From NCBI RefSeq assembly GCF_025751555.1, contig NZ_JAOWLB010000003.1, forward strand, positions 248,001 to 312,000: DNA of 64,000 nt, written 5' to 3'. The notes under the pieces were generated by a model. That model did not search any database. It had not been told where the DNA came from and worked only from the letters and a program-made list of their open reading frames with translations. The translations under genes and the position numbers were made by a program. Source of the DNA: Ruegeria aquimaris (GTDB lineage: Bacteria > Pseudomonadota > Alphaproteobacteria > Rhodobacterales > Rhodobacteraceae). Shown here piece by piece: positions 9,087 through 19,065 of this stretch (position 1 is its first letter; each line of letters opens with the position of its first letter).

Positions 9087-9467
9087 TTATGCGTCGACCT
9101 GTCTCGGCCGCCCCTGCTCGTCGATTGCGACAAAGGTGAACACGGCCTCGGTCACCTTCTCCCGAACACCTTGCCGGTCGCGCAAGACCCAGGCTTCGAT
9201 CTCGATGGCCAGGGATGTGCGTCCGACGCGCGCGATCTGACAGTAGATGCACAAGACATCCCCGACCCGCACCGGACGGATGAATTTCATGGTATCCACC
9301 GCAACCGTCGCCACCCGTCCCGCGGCCCGGGCACCGGCAGTGATCCCGGCGGCGATGTCCATCTGGCTCAGCACCCAGCCGCCGAAAATGTCGCCATTCA
9401 CATTGACGTCGCGCGGCATTGCCAAGGTCCGCAGCGTCAGTTCTCCGTTGGGTTGATTATCCGGCAT
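9087..9467 (-). CDS. Acyl-CoA thioesterase, YciA type
   Basis: 126-residue hotdog-fold enzyme that hydrolyses acyl-CoA esters in the cytoplasm. Seen: GELTLRTLAMPRDVNVNGDIFGGWVLSQMD, where the NVNGDIFGGW stretch with its catalytic Asp marks the YciA/BACH subfamily, followed by VDTMKFIRPVRVGD. Length fits single-domain YciA. The start at 9467 (MPDNQPNGELTLRTL) gives the family N-terminus. It is divergent from the membrane protein gene at 9588, with 120 bases between. Confidence 0.9.
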   Translation of the reverse strand: MPDNQPNGELTLRTLAMPRDVNVNGDIFGGWVLSQMDIAAGITAGARAAGRVATVAVDTMKFIRPVRVGDVLCIYCQIARVGRTSLAIEIEAWVLRDRQGVREKVTEAVFTFVAIDEQGRPRQVDA

Positions 9468-9587
9468 GCTCCGTTCCTCCAGATGCTGCGACGCGGCTTC
9501 AGACAATCTAAACCGTTTTGTCGGAACCTTCGCAACGAAGATCACGAAGCCGAGACAAGGACTTTTATAAAACGAGACAGGCATCAG

Positions 9588-9980
9588 ATGAACACCATGA
9601 CACCCTTTGTTCGCATCTTTTTCCCCGGGATCATGCTGGTTGCCACCGCATTTGCGATCCAGCTGACCGGCCTCGCGCAACGGCTTGGCGCCGATCCCTG
9701 GTGGGCGGACAAGGTGATCTGGGCGGGGATACCATTGGGGATTGGCCTTGCGATGACAGCCTGGGTGTTGCGGATTCCGCGAAACATGCGGCTTGTCGGC
9801 TTCTCCCTGCTTACCTTCTTTGCCTTTGCCGTCGCGAAAGAGGGAAAGCTGAGGTTCGCGGACTCGCTGGCCGAAGACGCTCTGGCCGGACAGGCCTGGT
9901 ACCTGGGATGGCTTGCGACTTGCGCACTGGCGGCGGCTGCGGTGTCATCACTTTTCCGGTACGACCGCCAAACGCATTGA
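9588..9980 (+). CDS. Four-helix membrane protein of unknown function
   Basis: 130 residues from the ATG at 9588 (MNTMTPFVRIFFPGIMLVAT). Four hydrophobic stretches are evident, around residues 8-26, 42-61, 68-85 and 102-122, with the signature GADPWWADKVIWAGIPLGIG between the first two. No named family recognised. The L,D-transpeptidase gene follows 56 bases downstream on the same strand, so the two may be cotranscribed; a link to the envelope is only suggested by that. Confidence 0.65.
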   Translation: MNTMTPFVRIFFPGIMLVATAFAIQLTGLAQRLGADPWWADKVIWAGIPLGIGLAMTAWVLRIPRNMRLVGFSLLTFFAFAVAKEGKLRFADSLAEDALAGQAWYLGWLATCALAAAAVSSLFRYDRQTH

Positions 9981-10036
9981 CCCGCGCGCGTCGCCAGCCG
10001 AAAATGCCTCAGGACCTGGCAATAAGGAGGGTATTG

Positions 10037-10594
10037 ATGTTCACGCGACGCGATTTCCTTGCGACAGCAACGGCCGCAATCGGAATCCACTGGGCCATTC
10101 AGGCCGATGCACAAGCGGCATTCGATCCGACCCCACAGGAAGTGCGCATCAAGAAAGAGTTCGAACCAGGGCTTTTGATGATCCTGCCGCGCTCGTATTA
10201 CCTTTACCTTGTAACCGAGCCGCGAAAGGCGATCCGGTACGGGTGCGGCGTTGGAAAAGCCGGGCTGGAGTTTACCGGCAGCGCCACGATCGACGTCAAG
10301 AAAGAATGGCCGACCTGGCGTCCCACCCAGGAGATGATCGAGCGGGATCCGCGTACATATGCGAAGTTCGTCGGCAACGACTATGTGCAACCCGGAGGGC
10401 CGGGAAACCCCTTGGGCGCCCGGGCGCTCTATCTTTTCCAGAACGGGGTGGACACGTATTTCCGCATCCATGGCACCACCCAGCCGGAAACGATTGGCCA
10501 AGCGGCGTCGAACGGATGTATCCGGATGCTCAACGAACACGTGATAGATCTGTATGCGCGGGTACCGATTGGAACCAGGGTCAACGTTCTCTGA
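10037..10594 (+). CDS. L,D-transpeptidase (YkuD domain), probably Tat-exported
   Basis: 185-residue periplasmic enzyme that makes L,D (3-3) peptidoglycan links or attaches proteins to the wall. The catalytic segment reads HGTTQPETIGQAASNGCIR near residues 153-171, with the nucleophile Cys and the conserved His, Ser, Gly and Arg of the YkuD motif HX(14-17)S[HN]GChR. The N-terminus MFTRRDFLATATAAIGIHWA carries the RRxFL pattern of a Tat signal. The ATG at 10037 follows AAGGAGGG. Length is that of the minimal Rhodobacteraceae type without a LysM domain. Exact reaction not provable from sequence. Confidence 0.9.
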   Translation: MFTRRDFLATATAAIGIHWAIQADAQAAFDPTPQEVRIKKEFEPGLLMILPRSYYLYLVTEPRKAIRYGCGVGKAGLEFTGSATIDVKKEWPTWRPTQEMIERDPRTYAKFVGNDYVQPGGPGNPLGARALYLFQNGVDTYFRIHGTTQPETIGQAASNGCIRMLNEHVIDLYARVPIGTRVNVL

Positions 10595-10815
10595 ACGGAT
10601 GCCGACATAGCTGCCGGGATGCGCCGGATCTCTGGCGGATATTGAATTGGATGTGCGATTTTTCTTGAAAAAAGAGGAATCCAACTGCATTTCTTATTTC
10701 TGCAAAGTTACGCTATCGACCTCACTGCTCCCTGACAGGCTCAGTTTTCGATGTTGCACTGACCGAGCCGACCTGCCGCACGTCGCGGGCAGAATAGACT
10801 ACAGGAGAGAGGACG

Positions 10816-11022
10816 ATGGCCACCGGCACCGTCAAATGGTTCAACACCACCAAGGGCTTTGGGTTCATTGCCCCCGAAGGCGGCGGAAAGGACGTATTCG
10901 TCCATATCTCCGCCGTGGAACGTTCGGGGCTGACCGGGCTCGCAGACAATCAGAAGGTCAGCTATGAGCTGAAACCTGGCCGGGATGGCCGGGAATCGGC
11001 GGTTGACCTGAAGCTGCTCTAA
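10816..11022 (+). CDS. Cold-shock protein, CspA family
   Basis: 68-residue nucleic-acid-binding protein of the OB fold. RNP1 (KGFGFIA) and RNP2 (VFVHIS) are present in MATGTVKWFNTTKGFGFIAPE and DVFVHISAVER. The ribosome binding site AGGAGAGAGG precedes the ATG. The gene stands alone with 221 bases upstream and a terminator just behind. Members act as RNA chaperones; whether this one is induced by cold cannot be read from the sequence. Confidence 0.96.
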   Translation: MATGTVKWFNTTKGFGFIAPEGGGKDVFVHISAVERSGLTGLADNQKVSYELKPGRDGRESAVDLKLL

Positions 11023-11035
11023 GCACAATGCACGT

Positions 11036-11063
11036 CCAAGGGGCCGTTTGACCGGGCCCTTGG
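11036..11063 (+). terminator. Terminator of the cold-shock gene
   Basis: CCAAGGG pairs with CCCTTGG, extended by CC/GG inside after a bulged G, 14 bases behind the stop codon. The sequence behind it is pyrimidine-rich (ATCTTCTTCCCGCTTTT). Confidence 0.7.
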
Positions 11064-11129
11064 CACCATCTTCTTCCCGCTTTTGCCATTTGCGCGGGTC
11101 CCGATGGGTGCGGGCATTGCTGGCCTTGG

Positions 11130-11759
11130 TCAGTTGTCCGCCCGTTCGATGAGTTCCAGCACCGCGGGTCCTACAGCCTCGACGATCCGGCCGACCCCTT
11201 CGGCATTCGGGTGGATGCCGTCACCCTGCATCAGAGCGACGATACTGGCCGGATCCTCGCCCAGGGCCGAAAAGAAGCTGGGCACGTACAGCGTATCGAA
11301 CTGATTTGCGAGGTCGGGGTAGATCGCGTCGAAGTTGGTTTTGTACTCCACCCCGTAATTGCCCGGCGCTTGCATTCCGATCAGTAACACCGCTACGCCA
11401 GCCGATTGCGCAGCGACCAGAATTTCGGTCAGGTTTCGCCGGGTCATGTCCGGTGCGAGACCGCGCAAGAGGTCATTGCCGCCCAAGGTGACGATCAGCC
11501 CGTCGACGTCAGGCGTCAGCGTCCAGCCGATGCGGGCGGCGCCACCTGCCGAGGTATCGCCGGAAACGCCGGCATTTATCAGGATGACATCCGCCCCCTT
11601 GGCGCGTGCCCAGCTCTGCAATTGGGGAACAAAACCGTCATCGGCTGGCAGCCCGTAACCCTGGGTCAGGCTGTCGCCCAATGCCGCGATCACGACCGGT
11701 TCGGCGGCGACTGGGACAGCCCCAACACCCAACATAAGCCAAAAAAGAACCTTGCGCAT
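11130..11759 (-). CDS. tesA: Arylesterase/lysophospholipase, SGNH family, TesA-like
   Basis: About 209 residues from the ATG at 11759 (MRKVLFWLMLGVGAVPVAA), a signal peptide directing it to the periplasm. SGNH blocks: GDSLTQGYG (Ser), NAGVSGDTSAGG (Gly), VTLGGNDLLRG (Asn) and DGIHPNAEG (Asp/His). Family members hydrolyse acyl-CoA, lysophospholipid and aryl esters. It is divergent from an ABC transporter operon, 49 bases apart, the same association as tesA-ybbA-ybbP in Escherichia coli, which suggests a lipid-related job. Longer in-frame starts exist (ATG at 11783) but would bury the signal peptide. Confidence 0.92.
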   Translation of the reverse strand: MRKVLFWLMLGVGAVPVAAEPVVIAALGDSLTQGYGLPADDGFVPQLQSWARAKGADVILINAGVSGDTSAGGAARIGWTLTPDVDGLIVTLGGNDLLRGLAPDMTRRNLTEILVAAQSAGVAVLLIGMQAPGNYGVEYKTNFDAIYPDLANQFDTLYVPSFFSALGEDPASIVALMQGDGIHPNAEGVGRIVEAVGPAVLELIERADN

Positions 11760-11808
11760 GCCAGCCTGTACTCCATATCCCATTGTGATCCTTAACGAAG
11801 GCTTACCC

Positions 11809-12500
<692 letters not shown>

Positions 12501-12504
<4 letters not shown>

Positions 12505-15029
12505 GCCTGCGCCTTGCGGCTCGGTTGGCACGGCGCGACCTGCGCGGCGGCGTGCGTGGTTTCAGGATTTTTCTGGCCTGCCTTGTCCTTGGGGTAGCCA
12601 CCATTGCCATCGTGGGCTCGGTGCGTAGCGCGATCCAGACCGGCCTGGCGCGCGAGGGGGCCGCATTGCTGGGTGGCGATGCAGAGATGCGGTTCACCTA
12701 TCGCTTTGCCACCGATGCGGAACGGGACTGGATGGCGGGCACGGGCGCCGAGATATCCGAACTGGTGGATTTCCGGTCGATGGCCGTTGTCGGATCGGGC
12801 GATGCAGCAGACCGGGTCCTGACCCAGGTCAAGGCGGTCGACGCGGCCTATCCTCTTTTGGGACAAGTGGTTCTGGATCCGCCCATGCCGCTTGCCGATG
12901 CCTTCGCCACAGTCGACGGGTTGCCTGGCGCGACGATGGAACGCGCGCTGTCTGACCGGTTGAGCTTGCGTCCGGGCGACAGGTTCCGGTTGGGCGAGCA
13001 GGAGTTTGTCCTGCGCGCAACAATCCGCAGTATTCCCGATGGCCTGGCAGACGGGTTCGCGCTAGGCCCGCGCACGCTGGTCCTGTCTGGCGATCTTGCC
13101 AATTCGGGCCTGCTGCAACCTGGCACATTGTTCACGACAAAATACCGGCTGGACCTGCCCGAGGGGGCCGATCTGAGGCAAACCGCTGACGAGGCCAAGG
13201 GCCAGTTCACCGAAACCGGCATGCGGTGGACCGACGCCCGGAACGGCGCCCCGGGGATAGCGGATTTTACACGCAGGCTGAGCGCCTTTCTGATCCTCGT
13301 GGGCCTGTCCGGCCTTGCGGTCGGTGGCATCGGGGTGTCGGTTGCCGTGCGGACCTATCTTGCCGACAAGACCGCCACCATCGCGACCTTGCGGACATTG
13401 GGCGCGGACCGGAGGACGATCTTTCAGCTCTATTTCCTGCAAATCGGCGCGCTTTCACTGTTGGGGATCGTTCTGGGGCTGGCGCTTGGCGGGCTGACGC
13501 CGGTGCTTCTGGCGCCGTTGATCACCGCGCAGCTACCGGTACCGGCCGTTTTTGCGATCTACCCCGCCCCGCTGGGAGAGGCCGCCATCTATGGTCTGTT
13601 GACGGCTTTCATCTTCACGCTCTGGCCGCTGGCCCGGACCGAAGACATTCGCGCCGCCACCCTTTTTCGCGAGGCGCTCAGCCAGGCGTCGTGGTTTCCA
13701 CGCTGGCCGTATCTGCTGACAATTCTGGCGGCGCTGGGTCTGCTCATCGGATTGGCCATGTGGTTCAGCGGGTCGGCGCAGCTGACGCTCTGGACCATTG
13801 GCGGATTGTGCGGCGCCTTGGTCCTGCTGTCGCTGGCCGCAGGCGCCACTCGTTTTCTGGCCCGCAGCGCGGCCCCGATGGTGCGCGGCAAACCAGCGAT
13901 GCGCTGGGCTCTGGCGGCCATTTCGACAGGTCGCGGTGGCGCGTTCCCGGTCATGCTGTCGCTGGGTCTGGGGCTGTCGGTTCTGTCTGCGGTCGGGCAG
14001 ATCGACGGCAACCTGCGGGTCGCCATTTCGGGTAACCTGCCGGATGTGGCGCCGTCGTATTTCTTCGTCGATATCCAGAAGGACCAGATCGACGGGTTCA
14101 ACGCGCGGCTGGACGAGGATCCGTCTGTGACCCGCGTGGAAAGCGCACCCATGCTGCGCGGCGTCATCACACGGATCAACGGCCAACCCGCGCAAGAGGT
14201 CGCGGGAAATCACTGGGTGGTGCGCGGCGACCGGGGTATCACCTATGCCGAAGCGCTACCCAAAACCACCCGGCTGACCGCCGGTGAGTGGTGGCCCGCC
14301 GGATACACAGGCCCGCCCTTGATCAGCTTTGCCGCCGAAGAGGCCGAAGAGCTGGGGTTGCGCCTGGGAGACACGCTGACGGTCAACATCCTGGGCCGGG
14401 ATATCGAGGCTACCATCGCATCCTTCCGCGAAGTGGATTTCTCGACCGCCGGCATGGGGTTTGTCATGACCCTGAATCCCGCATCGGTGGCGGGCGCCCC
14501 GCATAGCTATATCGCCACGGTCTATGCCGAGGAGCGGGCCGAAGCCGCGATCCTGAGGGATCTGGCATCGGCCTACCCCAATATCACCGCAATCCGCGTC
14601 CGCGATGCCATCGACCGGGCATCGGATGTGTTGGCGGGGCTGGCAACGGCGACCTCTTATGGGGCCGGCACATCGCTGCTGACCGGATTCCTGGTCCTGA
14701 TCGGCGCGGCGGCCGCTGGCCAGGTGGCGCGGCTCTACGAGGCTGCGGTCCTGCGGACCCTGGGCGCGACGCGCGGGCTCATCCTGTGGAGCTTCCTGCT
14801 GCGCAGCGCCCTGCTCGGGGCAGTCGCGGGCGCGATTGCCCTGTCGGCCGGGCTGCTGGGCGCCTGGGCGGTTGGTACGTTTGTCTTTGAAACCGGCTTT
14901 ACGATCATATGGCCTTCGGCCCTGATGATCGTGGCCGGTGGTGTCATCGTGACAACGGCTGCCGGGCTCATCTTTGCCTGGCGGCCGCTGGCCGCGCGCT
15001 CTGCGGCTGTACTGCGCGCGCGCGAGTGA
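12501..15029 (+). CDS. ybbP: ABC transporter permease with two FtsX-like domains, YbbP type
   Basis: 842-residue inner-membrane protein. One helix near the N-terminus (FRIFLACLVLGVATIAIVGS) leads to a large periplasmic region, then three helices (about 255-380), further helices around 405-465, a second periplasmic region (about 500-700), and three C-terminal helices. This duplicated FtsX-type layout with about ten helices is that of YbbP and lipoprotein-type permeases. It is coupled to the ATPase gene by a 4-base overlap. Its end is directly followed by the convergent Rrf2 gene with no gap. Confidence 0.92.
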
Positions 15030-15476
15030 TTACCGGGCGCACATGACGGGATTGAGGATCTTCAGCAGGTCTGTGTTGTCACAGACCAGCGCATCCAGGG
15101 TGATCTCGTCCAGCGAGGCATAGAACGCCTGTGCCGCATCCCTGAGCGCCAGTTTCAGGCGGCAGGCATCGGTCAGCGGGCAACTGTTGTCGGCATCCGC
15201 AAAACATTCGACCATCGGCAGATTGCCTTCGACATGGCGAAAGACCTCGCCGATGCGGATCGCGTCCGAGGGCTTGCCCAAGCACATGCCGCCATTGCGG
15301 CCACGCTGTGTGTTCAGATAGCCAAGCTGGCTGAGCTGGTTGATGACCTGTGCCAGATGGTTTTCGGAGATGTTGCAGACATCGGCGATTTCAGACTTGG
15401 TGACAAGCCGACCCTGGTGGGCGGCACAATACATCAACAGCCGAACGGCGATGTTGGTCCGCTTGGTGATGCGCAT
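15030..15476 (-). CDS. nsrR: Rrf2-family transcriptional regulator, NsrR-like
   Basis: 148 residues from the ATG at 15476 (MRITKRTNIAVRLLMYCA), preceded by GGGGAGGAACCC. The winged helix is at the N-terminus (EIADVCNISENHLAQVINQL). Three Cys in CFADADNSCPLTDAC (about residues 87-101) match the cluster-binding region of NsrR, the Fe-S sensor of nitric oxide that represses detoxification genes. Cys spacing and surrounding residues fit NsrR better than IscR. No NO-detoxification gene is adjacent here. Assignment of the signal is from family knowledge. Confidence 0.85.
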   Translation of the reverse strand: MRITKRTNIAVRLLMYCAAHQGRLVTKSEIADVCNISENHLAQVINQLSQLGYLNTQRGRNGGMCLGKPSDAIRIGEVFRHVEGNLPMVECFADADNSCPLTDACRLKLALRDAAQAFYASLDEITLDALVCDNTDLLKILNPVMCAR

Positions 15477-15538
15477 ACGGGTTCCTCCCCAATGGGATAT
15501 TCGATGCAGGTTTATTGCACATCCACGGAAAAACCTGT

Positions 15539-15552
15539 TTGACATACATCAA
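15539..15552. promoter_or_regulatory. FNR-type box TTGAC-N4-ATCAA
   Basis: TTGACATACATCAA differs from the FNR/FnrL consensus TTGAT-N4-ATCAA by one base. It lies 62 bases upstream of the nsrR start and 24 bases before the start of the rightward gene at 15577, so it could act on either. Control by oxygen is an inference. Confidence 0.55.
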
Positions 15553-15576
15553 TTGCTTGTTTTTCCGGAATGGACG

Positions 15577-16146
15577 ATGCCAGACCCCTATTTCTTTGGT
15601 TACGGTAGCCTGGTCAATCTGATGACGCATGATTTTCCCGACCCGCGACCGGCGCGGCTGAAGGGATGGCGGCGGGTCTGGCGGCACACCGATCTGCGCC
15701 AGGTGGCGTTTCTGACCGCAACCCCCGATCCCGATTGCGAGATCGAGGGTATGATTGCCCATGTCCCGCATGACGACTGGGCGGCGCTGGATGCGCGCGA
15801 ATGGGCCTATGACCGGGTTCCGGTGACCGGCGCGGTGTCACATGACCTTACCCGCCCGGTCGACATCGCCGTCTATGCGGTTGCCGCCGAAAAACAGAGC
15901 CTGCCCAGCACCCGGCACCCGATCCTACTGAGTTATATCGACGTGGTGGTTCAGGGGTACCTGCGCCATTTCGGCGAGGCGGGGGTAGAGCGTTTCTTTG
16001 CCACGACAGACGGCTGGGAAGCGCCGATCATCAACGACCGCGCGGCGCCCCGCTATCCCCGGCATCAGGTCCTGAAGCCTTCAGAAACCGCGCTTGTCGA
16101 CAGCCATCTGGCGGCGGTTTCGGCAAACGTCGAAAGCATGATCTGA
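15577..16146 (+). CDS. Gamma-glutamylcyclotransferase-like protein
   Basis: 189 residues with the GGCT/AIG2-like fold. The N-terminal YFFGYGSLVNLMTHDFP holds the YGSL substrate-binding loop, and the conserved acidic residue is likely in WAALDAREWAYDRVPV. Family enzymes release 5-oxoproline from gamma-glutamyl peptides, but related proteins act on other gamma-glutamylamines, so the substrate is open. The ATG at 15577 fits the family N-terminus. It is divergent from nsrR with a shared 100-base control region. Confidence 0.75.
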   Translation: MPDPYFFGYGSLVNLMTHDFPDPRPARLKGWRRVWRHTDLRQVAFLTATPDPDCEIEGMIAHVPHDDWAALDAREWAYDRVPVTGAVSHDLTRPVDIAVYAVAAEKQSLPSTRHPILLSYIDVVVQGYLRHFGEAGVERFFATTDGWEAPIINDRAAPRYPRHQVLKPSETALVDSHLAAVSANVESMI

Positions 16147-16174
16147 AAGCGGCAGGCATTGCTGCCCACCGCTT
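16147..16174. terminator. Bidirectional hairpin between convergent genes
   Basis: AAGCGG/CCGCTT outer stem and GGCA/TGCC inner stem around a 4-base loop, with a small internal mismatch. It sits between the end of the cyclotransferase-like gene and the end of gltX and may serve both. Confidence 0.5.
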
Positions 16175-16196
16175 CGTGATATCATCCGCCCCCGGC

Positions 16197-17522
16197 CTAG
16201 CCGCGGGCGCGGATCACTTGCAGCAGGGGCAGCAGCGTTGCCATTTCCGGGCCCCGCTCCATCCCGGTCAGTGCCTTGCGCAGGGGCATGAAGAGGGATT
16301 TTCCCTTGCGGCCCGTGGCCTCTTTCACGGCCTGTGTCCAGGCCGACCAGGTCCCGCCGTCGAACGGGCCTTCGGGCAGCAGAGCCATGGCCTCGGCGAT
16401 GAAGGCGCGGTCCTCGTCCTCGATCAGAGGTTCGGCGCCGTCGCGGCAAAGGATCCACCAGCCTTCGAGGTCGTTCAGCGTCGTGATATTCTCGCGCGCC
16501 ATCGACCAGAACGCCTCGGCCAAATCCGAGGGGACACCGGCGGCGGCCACGGCATCGGCGACCGAGGACAAGGGCAGCCCCTGAAGGTAGCGGGCGGTCA
16601 ACGGGAACAGGTCCTGCACATCGAACTTGGTCGGCGCGGCGCCGAACCGGGTCACGTCGAACCCTTCGATGAGCTCGGCCATGTCGCCCCGCATCTCGAC
16701 CGGATCGGCCGATCCGAGCCGCGCCATGAGGCTGAGCAGAGCCATCGGCTGCACCCCCTGTTCGCGCAGGTCGCGCAGGGCCAGCGTGCCAAGGCGCTTG
16801 GACAGCGCCTCGCCCTGCGGGCCGGTCAGCAGCGAATGATGGGCGAAACGCGGGTGATCAAACCCAAGCGCCGCCATGATCTGGATCTGGGTCGCGGTAT
16901 TGGTCACGTGGTCGGCGCCGCGCACCACGTCGGTGACGCCCATATCGGTGTCGTCGACCACCGAGGCGAGCGTATAGAGCACCTGACCGTCGCCGCGGAT
17001 CAGCACCGGATCGGACACGCTGGCCGCGTCGATCGAGATGTCGCCCAGGATACCGTCGGTCCACTCGATCCGCTGCTGGTCCAGCTTGAACCGCCAGACG
17101 CCATTGCCACGCTCGACGCGCAATGCATCCTTCTGAGCCTCGGTCAGATCCAGCGCGGCCCGGTCGTAAACCGGCGGCTTGCCCATGTTGAGCTGCTTCT
17201 TGCGCTTGAGGTCCAGTTCGGTGGGCGTTTCGAACGCCTCATAGAACCGGCCCATCTGGCGCAGCTTGTCAGCCGCATCGGCATAGCGGTCCAGCCGCTC
17301 GGACTGGCGCTCGACCCGGTCCCAGTGCAGGCCCAGCCATTCCAGGTCCTGCTTGATCGCGTCGACATATTCCTCTTTCGACCGCTCCGGGTCGGTATCG
17401 TCGATCCGCAGGATGAAGGTGCCGCCCGACTTGCGGGCGATCAGGTAATTCATCAGCGCGGTGCGCAGATTGCCGACATGGATATAGCCGGTGGGCGACG
17501 GGGCAAAACGGGTGGTGGTCAT
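16197..17522 (-). CDS. gltX: Glutamate--tRNA ligase
   Basis: 441-residue class I aminoacyl-tRNA synthetase charging tRNA-Glu. HIGH motif in RFAPSPTGYIHVGN (residues 6-19), KMSKS-equivalent in GEALSKRLG (about residue 237). The LSKRLG form and the length match the second of the two GltX proteins common in Rhodobacteraceae, but I cannot tell which copy this is. The ATG at 17522 has AGGAG six bases upstream; the ATG at 17528 would touch that site and is rejected. The DUF1801 gene lies upstream on the same strand. Confidence 0.95.
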   Translation of the reverse strand: MTTTRFAPSPTGYIHVGNLRTALMNYLIARKSGGTFILRIDDTDPERSKEEYVDAIKQDLEWLGLHWDRVERQSERLDRYADAADKLRQMGRFYEAFETPTELDLKRKKQLNMGKPPVYDRAALDLTEAQKDALRVERGNGVWRFKLDQQRIEWTDGILGDISIDAASVSDPVLIRGDGQVLYTLASVVDDTDMGVTDVVRGADHVTNTATQIQIMAALGFDHPRFAHHSLLTGPQGEALSKRLGTLALRDLREQGVQPMALLSLMARLGSADPVEMRGDMAELIEGFDVTRFGAAPTKFDVQDLFPLTARYLQGLPLSSVADAVAAAGVPSDLAEAFWSMARENITTLNDLEGWWILCRDGAEPLIEDEDRAFIAEAMALLPEGPFDGGTWSAWTQAVKEATGRKGKSLFMPLRKALTGMERGPEMATLLPLLQVIRARG

Positions 17523-17585
17523 GGACATCTCCTGTTGCCGCGTCCCTTGTCACAGAGGCGGCATTTTGTCCAGCGGCGCGGGTGT

Positions 17586-18014
17586 TCAGGCCGGAAAGAC
17601 CGGCCAGTGGCGGGCGAGATCTTCGAGCCCCGCCTCGATCAGCTCGGCCAGAGCATCGAGGTCGATATCCGACAGTCTTGTAACATAGAGACAGGATTTG
17701 CCGGTCTTGTGTTTTCCCAGCCGAGCAAGGATGTCGGAGAAATCGGCATAACCCGGCATGATATAGATGCTGAACGCCGCCTTTCGGGGCGAGAACCCGG
17801 TGGCCAGGAAATCGCCTTCGCGCCCCGACGCATAGCGATAGTGATATCGCCCGTAGCCCACCATCGACGGCCCCCACATCACCGGCGGAAAGCCGGTCAC
17901 CTCGCGAAACAGGGCGTCCAGACGCACGCCATCCGAAAGCCTCGCCTCCGGCGTGATCGCGGACAGGAAAAGATCGACGTCCGCGCCTGTGGGAACCGTC
18001 TTGTTCGTCACCAT
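17586..18014 (-). CDS. DUF1801-domain protein
   Basis: 142-residue protein of the DUF1801/YdhG-like group: MVTNKTVPTGADVDLFLSAI, then WGPSMVGYGRYHYRYASGREGDF and KTGKSCLYVTRLSDID. The fold resembles frataxin-like YdhG proteins; biological role unknown. No signal peptide or membrane segment. Located upstream of gltX, 63 bases away, so cotranscription is possible. Divergent from the MBL hydrolase gene. Confidence 0.82.
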   Translation of the reverse strand: MVTNKTVPTGADVDLFLSAITPEARLSDGVRLDALFREVTGFPPVMWGPSMVGYGRYHYRYASGREGDFLATGFSPRKAAFSIYIMPGYADFSDILARLGKHKTGKSCLYVTRLSDIDLDALAELIEAGLEDLARHWPVFPA

Positions 18015-18132
18015 GACACCACTTTAGGGACCATTGCGATTCTTGCACAGGTTTCCGCGCATTTTCCCACATTGCCGAACCGGGTGTTCGACCTAGGCTC
18101 TACGGTGTTCGTTCAACCCTGGGAGTGTTTCG

Positions 18133-19065
18133 ATGACTATCAAGTTCACGCGCCGCGCCGCCTTGGCGGGGGCATCCGCTCTTACATTGGCAGCCACTGC
18201 CAGGCCCGTGCTCGCCGCCGCGCATGGCGGCAAGGCAGCAGCGCCGATTGCCCGTTCGTTCAAACTGGGCGGGTTCGGGGTCACCACCTTGCTGGATGGC
18301 AGCCTGCCCCGGGACAATCCCAAAGGCATCTTTGGCGGTGGCGCAAGTGATGAGGATTTCGCCCGGGTATCGGCAGAGAATTTCATTCCTGCGGACATGG
18401 CTCAGTTCTTCTTCACCCCGACGCTGGTCGATACCGGTGCAGAACTGGTGCTGTTCGATACCGGCCTCGGCCAGGGCGGTATCGCCAAGGCGCTGGATGC
18501 GGCTGGCGTGTCCCCCGATGCCATTGATGTGGTCGTGATCACCCATATGCATCCCGACCATATCGGCGGCATGATGACCGATGGCGCGCCGACCTTTGCG
18601 AATGCCCGCTATGTCACCGGCACCACGGAGTACGATTTCTGGTCAAAGGCAGAGGCCGGCAACCGGGTTGGCGATCTGGTGAAATCCAATGTGACGCCGC
18701 TGGCCGAGAAGATGACCTTTGTCGAACCAGGCGGCTCGGTTGTTTCCGGCGTTACAGCAGTGGACGCCCGTGGCCATACCCCCGGCCACATGGGGTATAT
18801 GCTGGAGAGCGACGGGCAACGGCTGATGCTGACGGCGGACCTGGCCAACCATTATGTCTGGTCGTTCGCACATCCCGAATGGGAGGTCATGTTCGACATG
18901 GACAAGGCCCAGGCCACTGCCTCGCGCCGCGATATCCTGGGCATGCTGGCTGCCGACCGGGTTCCGATGATCGGATACCATATGCCGTTCCCGGCGGTTG
19001 GCTATGTCGAGACCCGTGGCGAAGGCTTCCGCTTTGTTCCGGTCAGCTATCAGTTGATGGGCTAA
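18133..19065 (+). CDS. Metallo-beta-lactamase-fold hydrolase, Tat-exported
   Basis: 310 residues. Zinc-binding motif HMHPDHIGG (about residues 137-145), a further His in ARGHTPGHMGY, Asp in LTADLANH, and His in IGYHMPF give the full metal set of the MBL superfamily. The N-terminus MTIKFTRRAALAGASALTLA has twin Arg and a hydrophobic core with LAAAH cleavage region, so periplasmic export by Tat is likely. Relatives include lactonases, but substrate cannot be assigned. It ends with a 4-base convergent overlap with the FAD oxidoreductase. Confidence 0.88.
   Translation: MTIKFTRRAALAGASALTLAATARPVLAAAHGGKAAAPIARSFKLGGFGVTTLLDGSLPRDNPKGIFGGGASDEDFARVSAENFIPADMAQFFFTPTLVDTGAELVLFDTGLGQGGIAKALDAAGVSPDAIDVVVITHMHPDHIGGMMTDGAPTFANARYVTGTTEYDFWSKAEAGNRVGDLVKSNVTPLAEKMTFVEPGGSVVSGVTAVDARGHTPGHMGYMLESDGQRLMLTADLANHYVWSFAHPEWEVMFDMDKAQATASRRDILGMLAADRVPMIGYHMPFPAVGYVETRGEGFRFVPVSYQLMG

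Noticed and set aside
16176-18350. 724-codon open frame opposite gltX and the DUF1801 gene
   Set aside because: It spans two real genes and their gap on the other strand and has no protein family character.
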